Shown one piece after another: positions 29,330-38,361 of a stretch of DNA of 64,000 nucleotides; the stretch's first letter is position 1; every line of letters starts with the position of its first letter. A program made the translations under genes and the position numbers. Origin of the DNA: Entamoeba invadens IP1 (lineage: Eukaryota; Evosea; Mastigamoebida; Endamoebidae); NCBI RefSeq assembly GCF_000330505.1, contig NW_004191902.1:179236-243235 (forward strand). Direction: 5' to 3'. Under the pieces are notes generated by a model, which did no database searches, was not told the DNA's origin, and was given only the letters and a program-made list of their open reading frames with translations.

Positions 29330-32300
29330 CAGTGGTGGTATAAACCCACTTAAGTAAATTTTGTGAAACTTTGGTTGAACTTTAAGCCAAAATAGAAAAA
29401 ACTTAAGTACCACCCTTTATAAATAGGAAAATGGGTTTGATTGGGTCTTTTCTTTGTTTTTTGAGAAAAAAGTCAAGTTTGCTCGAGAAGAAAAAAAATA
29501 TTTGAAATGGGTTTTCATTTTAATTAAAATAAACTTAAAATATAGCTTTTGTTTTACAAAATTCGTTTCGAAAAGTATTTTCTTTTGACAAAAAGAAGCT
29601 CAAAAAAGGTTCAAAAAGTGAAAAAAGAACAATAACAAGCACAATAGTCAAGCTTTAAAATAAAAGCCGGATTGAATTTGTGGTCTTTTTGTGCACATTA
29701 TTTCAATGATTGTTTTCGAACAAATAACATTTAAAAATATTTCATAACAGTTGTTGTTAAGATTCAAAAAAAGATAATAGAAATATAAAAAAACATAAAC
29801 AAATGAATAAATAAAGAAAAGAATTCAGACAAAAACAAACAAATAACAATAAATACAGTAAAGAAATAAGATAATTTGAATCATTAGTCGTTCAAAGTAG
29901 TTGACTGCAACCACGACAAAACCAAAATATGTTCTAATAAACAAATTAAATCTTTAATGTTTTTCAATTTTCATTTAACTTGTTTCAATGAATGGTTTAA
30001 CTTGTGGCATGATGTTGACAAACATTAAACGAAAAAGGAAAAAGACAGATAAGCTTAAAGAACAACAAGCTCTAAAGTTATTGGAGTTATTAAAAAACAC
30101 AAACCCGACTTTTGAATGTTTATCTAGAAATGAGCAAATAGGATTGTGTTTAAATTTGTGTTTACAAGAACATATATTTGAAAATAGAACGTGTCTGTTG
30201 TTTAACATAAATAAAGTTGTTCTTTCTGAACAAAAAAGAAATACATTCTTTTAGAGCTGAAACTAATAGAAGAGAGGGAAGACCGAGTGAAATAAGAGAT
30301 AATAAAGAATTGATAATAAAACTTTATAAATTCCAAACGACATGATAATGAAGCTGTGACCAGTTTTTCCGTTTTTGAATATTGTGTAAATGAATTGAAA
30401 ATAAAATGTAATGGTATCACACTCCACAAATATATCATGTATCGGCTTGGTGTTTTCAATTTTGTTTGGGGAATTCCAGATGATTCTTTGAGAATTCAAG
30501 TAAAATTAAAAGATTTGGAAGCTTTTATTTCAATTGAATTGTTTAAATTGGTTGGTTTACATCCCAGTCTTGTATTTAATGAAGATGAGATGGGGTGTGA
30601 ACATACTCTGACAAAAAACCGATAATAGTTTATGTTTCAAAGGATGAATTTCTGAGTAAAGAAAAAAACAATTAAAGTTGGTGTACCAAGGAAAGGAGGA
30701 ACAAATACGTTGATTGCGTGCATTACGATGAATGGCGACGTTATAAAACCGGCAATGGTAATACCAAACAAAACTGTAAAGACAAAGTTGTTTGAATATG
30801 GGTTTGACCCATCAAATTTGCATTTGTTTTATAGTATAAATGGGTTTATAAATACTACGATTTTTATTGAGTGGCGTAATGAAGATTTTATACCTTTTGT
30901 AATAAAAAAAGAACGAATTGAGAGATTTAATTGGTGAGTTTAATTAAAAGGCGGCATTGATAATTGATGGTTGTTCATGTCACAAGAATGACTAAATAAA
31001 GCAATTATGTGCAAATAACAATATAATGATAATTTTACTAGTACCACACACATCTCATTTACTCCAACCACTTGACGTTGGAATATTTTGTTATTGCAAA
31101 AACGAGATGAGAAGAAGTTTTGAATTCATAACCAGTGAACTGAGACGAGAAGAAATTGAAAAAGATATCATGGTTGATGCCAATCATATTGGTGCAATTG
31201 AAAGTGAATTTAGTATATTAACAAACAACGACACCGAAATTGAACATTTTGTAATACCCCAATCAAATGAACAAACACAAACACAACAACTAATCGAAGA
31301 AATAGATGGTCAAAACAATGAGTTAGAAGAAGAAATTGTAGAAGCAACACCACAACAGAGAGGTGAAAGACTTGTTACTTGTATTTGTGATGTTTTAAAA
31401 GCTTACCATTCAGCCACATCAAGACCCACAGTTGTTAGTGCATTTCGCCAATGTGGTCTCGAGTTTAAGGTCAGTTCTCACAACATCAACAAAAAGGAAG
31501 TTTTGGTGAATCCAAAAGGACTAAGAGTTGTAAATAAGTATTTCCCAACAATATTTGCTTCTTCCAACACGGGCTTAACACAACCACCACCACCACCAAG
31601 ACAAAATCAGACAGTCAGAATTGATTCAATTTCTTCAATGAGGGCTTCAATGGTACCTCCAACGAGAAGAATACGAACAACAACAATGGAAGATACATCA
31701 AGTTCAAAATGAATTGGGTGATGAATTGAGAAAAAGTCTTTTTTCGCTTCTTCATAGAATACAACAACAGTGATAAAAGTCGTTTTTTTCATTAAAGTTA
31801 CGAGTGTAATGCACACCAATTCAAAATCTTTTAGCTGTACCTACAGCTTTTTGTTTCTGTTACTCAAAAACAACAAAAGAAAATACTTTAAACACAACAA
31901 ATGAAAAGACCAGAAATCACAATAAATTTTCGAGTGATCTACTTGTTGATTATCATTGTTGAATAAATAATTGAAAAAGACTATTTGTGCAATGTTCATT
32001 CAATGAAGAGTTTTAAATCATTGGTTAAGTTGGGGAAGACATACAAAAGAATAAGAAAAAATCAAAAAAATTAATGATAAAAATGTACTTTGCTATTTTT
32101 ACACAAATTGGTAACTTTTGAGGCTTGTTGTGATTAAATTTTTTTTGATTTAAAAAAATTAAATTTCAAAATCGTTATTATTAAATCAAAGTTTTGAACT
32201 TTTGTTGAAAATTGGTTTTTAGAAACATTTAGACCAAAAAAAACGAGTTACATAAAATGTAACTCGTAAAATGTGATTTTTTACACAAAAATGTAAAAAT

Positions 32301-32673
32301 CGTACACTTTTTGGTTAAATACCAAATAAATTTCGGATTCGACAAGTTTTCCACTCAAAGCATTAAAAAACAGTGTTTAAACTTGAAAAGTACTTAAAAA
32401 GTCATAAAGTCTTCATCAGAACAAGTCAACATATATACTGGCCCAAATTTTGCTTATGTCATGAAATAAATTTCAATTAATTATTTTTTTTCTTTGTTGT
32501 TTTTTGTTGTTAAAATGTTATTCTTAATAAAAAATAATTTGTTATTATTAAAATGTTTTTATCTTATAACATAATTTCAGTTTTTTTAATTTTTTGTTAT
32601 TTCCAAAAATAAAACCAAAATTTACTCACTTAAGTGGGTTTATTCCAAATTAAGTACTTAAATATTGCCACTG
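29330..32673 (+). mobile_element. pogo-like (Tc1/mariner superfamily) transposon, decayed
   Basis: A 3344-bp unit bounded by CAGTGG...CCACTG and flanked on each side by TA, the target of Tc1/mariner elements. Left end: CAGTGGTGGTATAAACCCAC; right end inverted: CAGTGGCAATATTTAAGTAC, then TAAACCCACTTAAGT after a ~20-bp insertion relative to the left. The 8-bp palindrome ACTTAAGT occurs in both ends and subterminally (about 29348, 29400 and 32625), with a variant AAGTACTT at about 32653. Inside is a broken transposase of the pogo/jerky type (listed separately). The element lies 33 bp to the right of foldback copy B and 45 bp downstream of the Pol alpha stop codon. Confidence 0.85.
29988..31712 (+). 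pseudogene. pogo/jerky-type DDE transposase, broken
   Basis: Pieces in several plus-strand frames line up with one transposase. The N-terminal part is basic and helical (29988-30254), followed after a frame change by NRREGRPSEIRDNKELIIKL (about 30265-30330). A 30356-30625 segment ends with SLVFNEDEMG, the first catalytic Asp strand. 30710-30937 has IACITMNGDVIKPAMVIPNK, the glycine-containing strand after it. About 30955-30985 reads IIDGCSCHKND (second Asp), and 31026-31712 begins LLVPHTSHLLQPLDVGIF (third Asp in QPLD). Family: DDE_1 of pogo/Tigger/jerky elements. At least four stops or frame shifts separate the pieces, so it cannot make a working transposase. Confidence 0.85.
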
Positions 32674-32718
32674 TATGTGAAAAAAAATACTTTGAAATAA
32701 AAATAACACTCGATAATC

Positions 32719-35700
32719 TCAGTTATATCCCCTTTGCAAAAAAGGTTTGTCAAGCATTGTCTCGACAGTTCGGTGTACTGCCGCAATATCCGAGTCTTCC
32801 TTCATTCCGTTAAGTTTATACGACGTGACGACATAAAAATCTGTCAGAATTTTCATGACATCCGTCTTGTTTTTCGCAAATTCATAAAACTCTCCACAAC
32901 ACTCAAACCCCTCTCCGTTCATTTCACTCTTTTTAACAATTTTTCCACATTCAGTGCATTTCACAGTCTGGTCAAGATACTCACTGAACACCGCATCCAT
33001 CGCGGCTTTACAAATGACCACCAACTCCGTCGACTCAAAAACATTCTTACACTTCTCGCAGTGGCATTTCATATCCTTTTCTTTATATCCTTCCCATAGA
33101 AACTTCTCTTTGCATTTCAAACACTCCAACTCGACCCCTCCGCCTCTCTCGCCGCTTGCTTTTACTAATAAACTTTGAATCTGCCTCAACCCAATCCACT
33201 CTCGAATTTTATTGTTCATTCCACTGAACACCTCAAAAATTCTCGAAACGGGCGCAAAAATCTGGTTCTCGAGGTAGTACTCATAGTCGATTTGGAAATG
33301 TTCAAACTTTTCAATTTGGTCAAGTGGCAAAGCTCGCTCGACAACTCCAACATTCTCATTCTCGAGGTTTTGTCGAATCACAAACTTGACTTGGTCTCCC
33401 GCCTTGTACTCCTTTGTCGACTTCAGCGCTGCAGAAACGTGTTCAATTGTCTTCTGTGCGTATTCTTTGGGATCTTTACTGAGCCCCTTCACAATGACAA
33501 GTTTTGCAATGTCCACCTTTCCCCCTCGCAAGTCGCTTGCAATCTTCTTGAAGTAATTCTCAAGGTCGTGCAGAGTCTTTTCTTTTCCTTCGTCCTTGAG
33601 TATGAGGTTGATACAATAGTTCCCAATTTCCTTACTAAATAAACACCATTCTCTTCTCACAACATCAAGTCCTTTCAACTCTCGTTTCGTCTCGCCGTTC
33701 TCGTTCACCATTATCGCAGCGTATCTCTTCTTTTTCAACAACAACAGCTTGGAGAACACCGCATCAATTTCAATTTCAAGTGATGTGTATTTGTTGTTGA
33801 TCAACTTGCAGAGCTCTTCGCCAACTTTGTACGTTTCTTTCAAACTTCTTGTCTCGGGTTTAACCATCAACGAGTCGGTATCTCCATACACAACACTGTA
33901 CCCCGATTCTTGCACTTGTTCGTATGTCGCAGTCAAAATCTGCCTTCCTTTCTTTGTAATCCACTCGGCTATTTTCTGGCAGTAGAATCGTCCGCCCTTA
34001 AACCCCAAACATCCATAAATGGAATTGGTCATGACCTTCACAGACAATTGCTCGGTATTCATCTGCGCCTTTTTATTCTCCTCGTTACTCCCCAATTTTT
34101 CCATCTCCGCAACGAGCGCTCTTCTCTTCTTCACCAACTTCGAGATGATTTCTGGAAGAACACATTTCCCGCTCTTATCACCGATGGTGTTATTTGTAAA
34201 ACACACGGCAAATTCCATGATAATCGACGGGTACAAACTCTTGAAATCAATCAGCAACACCGGGTCGTTGTAGAACTGTTTGACGGGTTCCAAAACCAAC
34301 CCACCAGCGTATTTCTTGTGTTGTTGTCCTTCCAAATACCGCTTGTCCGGTATCACAAACTCACTTCTCCTCTTCATAAATTCGTGAAGTAACAAATACT
34401 CAACGCGTTCCGCCCGCTGTCCGTTCAGCGTATGTGACCAAATGTTCCCCGCCAAATTCGTGAGGACTTTTGTCATTGCAATGACATTCATTTTATTCGC
34501 CAACTCCATCTGGAACTTCACGTTCTCCTCTTGGTATTTTCTCATATGTTCAAGTCCCTCAGGAGTGTTCATAAAATCAAACAGTTCGGCACTTGAAAGG
34601 GTCAAATCGACGGTTTCCTTTCTCTCCTTCTTCAAATAGTTCGAAACTAACACATCAAGGTCATTGACTTTTTCTCCTCTCAAATATTCTTTAGACAAGA
34701 CGTACGTGTCGACTAGTAATCTCCCCGACATGAAATTCCTTCCGCTAAAGTTTTTCTCCTTCAAATCTTTCTTAGAAAAGTTGACGCCAGTCTTCGTTCG
34801 TTTCAGTCTCCCCAACGTTGAAAATTCAACAATTTTACTTGAGCGATTGATCACATCGAAAAATGGAAGCACATGAGTGATGAAATCGTGAGAAATGACT
34901 ATGTCAATGTCGTAGATCTGAAAGATGTCGCCAATCTGCTTCACCACCTCCTCAGACGTCAAAAAGAACTTCCCCGCACACTTCGCGTTCTTCTGACTGA
35001 TGTAAAACGTCTGGATCTCCTCTTTCCATGTTTTCATCGGTTGTGTGATGTTGACGTTTTTAATGATATCGATCGACACCATTTGCGGCTGTTTTGCGCT
35101 TGTCGCCAGCACAGAAACGGCGCTCAAACTACACACATTCATTGGCGGATCAAACGCCTTCTGTTCGAGTGTTTTCAACTCGCAGGTCTTGTCCTCCAAG
35201 TTCAAAATGTACTCCTTGCACGCCCAACTCTTTTTCAACAACTCGTTTCCCACTTCCTCCGCATTTTTAATAGAAATCCACGACGGTCCTTTGATGCTAT
35301 ACAACGACAACAAAATCTCCTCCGACGTCAATGTTTTCTGATGAATCGCTTTATACGTTTTTCCTCTCTCCGCAACGCTCTCATTTCGGTTGACAAATTC
35401 GACGCTGACTCCACGGATGATCTTTTTCATCATTTTTTCTTTGTCTTCTCCGTTATCCTCCGGATTGATGATCATCTCCTTTGTCTCAATTTTCATTTTC
35501 GCGTTTCTCATCTTCTTTTGTTTCGTGATGATGTCGTTGATCTCACCGACGACGTCCTCCGCCTTGTTGTCAGGTTTTGGCTCAAAGAACAAAATTTTTG
35601 GGATTCCTTTAATGATCAGGCACGCCGACTTGTAGACACTCCCCTCAAGCACTTTCCCAACAAGAAACAAGGACCCCACTGATTCGGGCACAGGCATGAT

Positions 35701-36099
35701 ATCAAAGTAGTAGAACTCCTTGTTCACCTTATTCACTTTTGTCCCCACTATCACTTTCGGCTTCACTTCCTTTCCAGATTTCGGGTCGACCAATTTGACG
35801 ATTTTTTCAACTTTGTGTTCAACGGCTTCTTCTTTCACCAATGTCGTTGAAGCCTGTGGTTTCAACACCTCTTCAATGACCAATTTCGTTTGCACCCGTT
35901 GGTCACCTTCTTCTTCGTCAATTTCTTTCGTCGTTTTCTTCCTTTTTTTGATATCGGCTATGTCTTCGTCATCAACATCAGCATACCCGTCTGCCTGCAC
36001 TTTGGCGCTTTCCAGCTCCATCATGTCAAGCTTCCCCTCTCTTGCTTTTTCGTACTGATTCAGCGCATCATCAATACTCTCGTTCCTCTTCCTACTCAT
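32719..36099 (-). CDS. POLA1: DNA polymerase alpha catalytic subunit
   Basis: Intronless, 1126 aa, a family-B polymerase. Motif A is LLIDFKSLYPSII (about 612-625), motif B includes KVMTNSIYGCLGFKGGRF (about 690-708) and motif C is VVYGDTDSLMV (about 735-745); the Asp pairs bind the two metal ions. Two C-terminal zinc modules follow: CLKCKEKF...CHCEKC (about 993-1015) and CTECGK...CCGEF (about 1045-1070), which in Pol alpha hold the B subunit/primase. The exonuclease region has ISHDF where proofreading enzymes have acidic residues, in keeping with the proofreading loss of Pol alpha. It starts replication by extending RNA primers made by primase. The N-terminus is acidic and short compared with animal Pol alpha (about 1460 aa). 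Confidence 0.95.
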   Translation of the reverse strand: MSRKRNESIDDALNQYEKAREGKLDMMELESAKVQADGYADVDDEDIADIKKRKKTTKEIDEEEGDQRVQTKLVIEEVLKPQASTTLVKEEAVEHKVEKIVKLVDPKSGKEVKPKVIVGTKVNKVNKEFYYFDIMPVPESVGSLFLVGKVLEGSVYKSACLIIKGIPKILFFEPKPDNKAEDVVGEINDIITKQKKMRNAKMKIETKEMIINPEDNGEDKEKMMKKIIRGVSVEFVNRNESVAERGKTYKAIHQKTLTSEEILLSLYSIKGPSWISIKNAEEVGNELLKKSWACKEYILNLEDKTCELKTLEQKAFDPPMNVCSLSAVSVLATSAKQPQMVSIDIIKNVNITQPMKTWKEEIQTFYISQKNAKCAGKFFLTSEEVVKQIGDIFQIYDIDIVISHDFITHVLPFFDVINRSSKIVEFSTLGRLKRTKTGVNFSKKDLKEKNFSGRNFMSGRLLVDTYVLSKEYLRGEKVNDLDVLVSNYLKKERKETVDLTLSSAELFDFMNTPEGLEHMRKYQEENVKFQMELANKMNVIAMTKVLTNLAGNIWSHTLNGQRAERVEYLLLHEFMKRRSEFVIPDKRYLEGQQHKKYAGGLVLEPVKQFYNDPVLLIDFKSLYPSIIMEFAVCFTNNTIGDKSGKCVLPEIISKLVKKRRALVAEMEKLGSNEENKKAQMNTEQLSVKVMTNSIYGCLGFKGGRFYCQKIAEWITKKGRQILTATYEQVQESGYSVVYGDTDSLMVKPETRSLKETYKVGEELCKLINNKYTSLEIEIDAVFSKLLLLKKKRYAAIMVNENGETKRELKGLDVVRREWCLFSKEIGNYCINLILKDEGKEKTLHDLENYFKKIASDLRGGKVDIAKLVIVKGLSKDPKEYAQKTIEHVSAALKSTKEYKAGDQVKFVIRQNLENENVGVVERALPLDQIEKFEHFQIDYEYYLENQIFAPVSRIFEVFSGMNNKIREWIGLRQIQSLLVKASGERGGGVELECLKCKEKFLWEGYKEKDMKCHCEKCKNVFESTELVVICKAAMDAVFSEYLDQTVKCTECGKIVKKSEMNGEGFECCGEFYEFAKNKTDVMKILTDFYVVTSYKLNGMKEDSDIAAVHRTVETMLDKPFLQRGYN

Positions 36100-36402
36100 T
36101 TTTTTTCTCTTTTTTAGTTGAAATAATTCTTTTTTAATTTTACTACTATTATTTATAGCTTCTCTTTTTTTTCTACAATCAAAAAGTGAGATTGTATTTT
36201 TTGATTATCATGAAGTGTTGAATTGAAAGGATCTTTTTTTCGTGAATTCAAAAACCTCAATTTTATTTTACAGTTTTTATTAAAATGTTATTAAAATGTT
36301 TTATATAACAAAAAACATTGAAATGTTTAAAACAAAAAATGTTATTTAAAATGTTATTCAACCCAATGAATTTACACCATTCAATTCAATGCTTCTCTTA
36401 AC
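36100..36402. other. Intergenic region
   Basis: About 300 bp, containing the Pol alpha promoter on the left. It includes an ATGTTTTATAT/AACATTG-like repeat of AAAATGTTAT words near 36280-36360. No gene seen. Confidence 0.5.
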
Positions 36403-36633
36403 TTAATTTTCAAATCTGTCTCTATGACTTGCTCCCCTTCCTCTTTTTGGATATCTTCTAGGCCTTGAATTATTATTTCTTCCTCTGTCATCCCTTCTTC
36501 TATAATCTCCGTCTCTATCATCTCTTCTATCGCGGTCTCTTTCTCTGTCCCTTTCTCGGCTGTGGCTTCTAGCTCTCTCCTTCTCTATACTCTTTTTCAT
36601 TTTCTGTTCGATAGTACTTGGTATCTTCGCCAT
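36403..36633 (-). CDS. Small Arg-rich (RS/RD/RG) protein or 3' exon
   Basis: ORF of 76 aa: SHSRERDRERDRDRRDDRDG and then RG/RP-rich residues ending DRFEN. Composition indicates real coding sequence for a nuclear RNA-linked protein. It lies about 200 bp downstream of the CDK-like kinase on the same strand, and a GTTTGTTAATAG motif sits near the end of the kinase frame, so it might be the last exon of the kinase; acceptors GAG at about 36634 or 36637 would keep the frame. A second frame starting with ATG at 36647 (SYEEDGEDTKYYRTENEKEY, then a stop) overlaps its beginning. Independent gene or exon is unresolved. Confidence 0.5.
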   Translation of the reverse strand: MAKIPSTIEQKMKKSIEKERARSHSRERDRERDRDRRDDRDGDYRRRDDRGRNNNSRPRRYPKRGRGASHRDRFEN

Positions 36634-36824
36634 CCTCCTCGTAAGACATTTCTTATATTAATGGTTTATTATTACTATACTCTAGAATATAGTAATAATA
36701 GTAATAATAACAATAATATTAATTAATGGTACTAACAATTGATTATACTATATATATAGTATAATTATTACATATTCTAGTAGAATAGATGTATAGTTAT
36801 AATTACAAGTAAAACTAATTAATA

Positions 36825-38118
36825 CTAATTACTAATATAATACTTATTACTAATAATAAAATACCATACTGAATTATACAATATTATTACTAAACTATTA
36901 ACAAACTTTTCAGGGAGAAGAGGAAGCGGTTGACAAGTAAAATACTTATCTTTCAGTGCGTCACTTGCTGTTATTCTTTTCCGGGGGTTGAGCGCAAGCA
37001 GTTTTTCGAGTAATTCGAGAAGACCACAATTAATACTTCGAAATTTTGTTTGGAAGATGCATTCTCGTTCCGACGGCATCCGGAGGGTCTTAAAGACTTT
37101 CATATTTTTGAACTCGGGCCATTCGGTCTCTTGAGGGGTTCCCAATAAATCCCAAATGTTATTAAGAACTTCAATATCATCTCGCCCTTTAAATATGGGT
37201 TCTCTCTTCACCATCTCCGCAAAGACACACCCCACACTCCACATATCTACTGACGAGTCGTACCGTTCTTCTCCTAAAAACAACTCAGGCGGTCTATAAA
37301 ACGATGTACACATTTTAGGTGTGTATGTCCCAACTTCGTCTTCGTGTCGCGACAGGCCAAAGTCCGCCAATTTCACTATATTGTCTTCCGTAATAAGTAC
37401 GTTACTCGCTATCTATTATTTCTAATTCTATTTATTATCATTTTACTATAATATGTATAGTATATCAGTATAATAACATTTACAATATATTCATAGTATA
37501 ATTTATATAATAATATATACTATATACTATACTATAATATATACTATATCTTATTTAATTATAGTATAATATACTATATATAACTATTATAATATATTAT
37601 TTAATTATAGTATAATATACTATATTATTATACTATATAATTATAGTATACTCGTACTATATTATTATTATATTATAATAGTACGACAAACTCTTGACAT
37701 CGCGATGTAAAACACTGATTGAATGTAAAAATTGCAATGCAGTCAATATCTGTACCATATAACACTTCATTTCTTCGTCTTCTAAAGGTTTTCCATATTT
37801 TATTAAAGTTGAAAGGTCGTGGGGCATATACTCAAAAACGATGGAGACGGGCGTGTTCTTTTTCTCAAAATTCTCATCAGCGATTATCTCGAGAATTTCA
37901 ACGATGTTTTTGTGTTTGATTTGTTGGAGAAGTTGAATCTCTCGAAGGGAAGTGAGGGAAAAGCCTTCATTCTCTGTCGTCGTTTTCAGTTCTTTGATTG
38001 CAACCATTTTCTTGTCGCTCTGTCGTGTTGCTCGAAAAACCGTTGCGTACGCACCATACCCAATTTGGTCGTCCACGGTATAATCTCGAAAAACCCTCAC
38101 TCCCTGGACGTCCTTCAT
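36825..38118 (-). CDS. Cyclin-dependent kinase (CDK9/11/12-like), two or more exons
   Basis: Exons 38118-37692 and 37408-36825 (phase 1 junction) give 336 aa if no further intron exists. The 283-nt intron begins GTTTGTCG, ends TAG and lies inside the catalytic loop, restoring HRDVKTSNV. Other kinase marks: IGYGAYATVF (Gly loop), VAIKELK (Lys), DFGLSR (metal), a T-loop CTSFYRPPELFLGEERYDSS, and DMWSVGCVFAEM. The helix that meets the cyclin reads SLTSLREIQLL, like PITSLRE/PITAIRE kinases of the transcription-linked CDK group. Substrates may thus include the RNA polymerase II tail, by inference. The last ~25 residues (after LPLLPEK) run into AT-rich sequence starting GTTTGTT, so an additional 3' exon is likely. 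Confidence 0.85.
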
Positions 38119-38361
38119 TTCTGATTATTCCGTTCATCTTTTTTGTTTTTATTGTTTATTACAATACTATCACTTTTTATTACTATTATTTTATAGTTGT
38201 TTTACTATCTATTTGTATGTGTTCTTCAAAAGAAAAGGTGAATTAAATTACGTCGTTCACTTCCTTTTCACCATTCACAGTCTCAAAGAACTATTCGTCA
38301 TTCCAATTGCACTTGTAATGAATAAAACAAAAGAACAAATTATACATAACAAAGAGAAAAA

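Noticed and set aside
33100..36117. Long plus-strand ORFs opposite DNA polymerase alpha
   Set aside because: They mirror the codon structure of the real gene and have no family features of their own.
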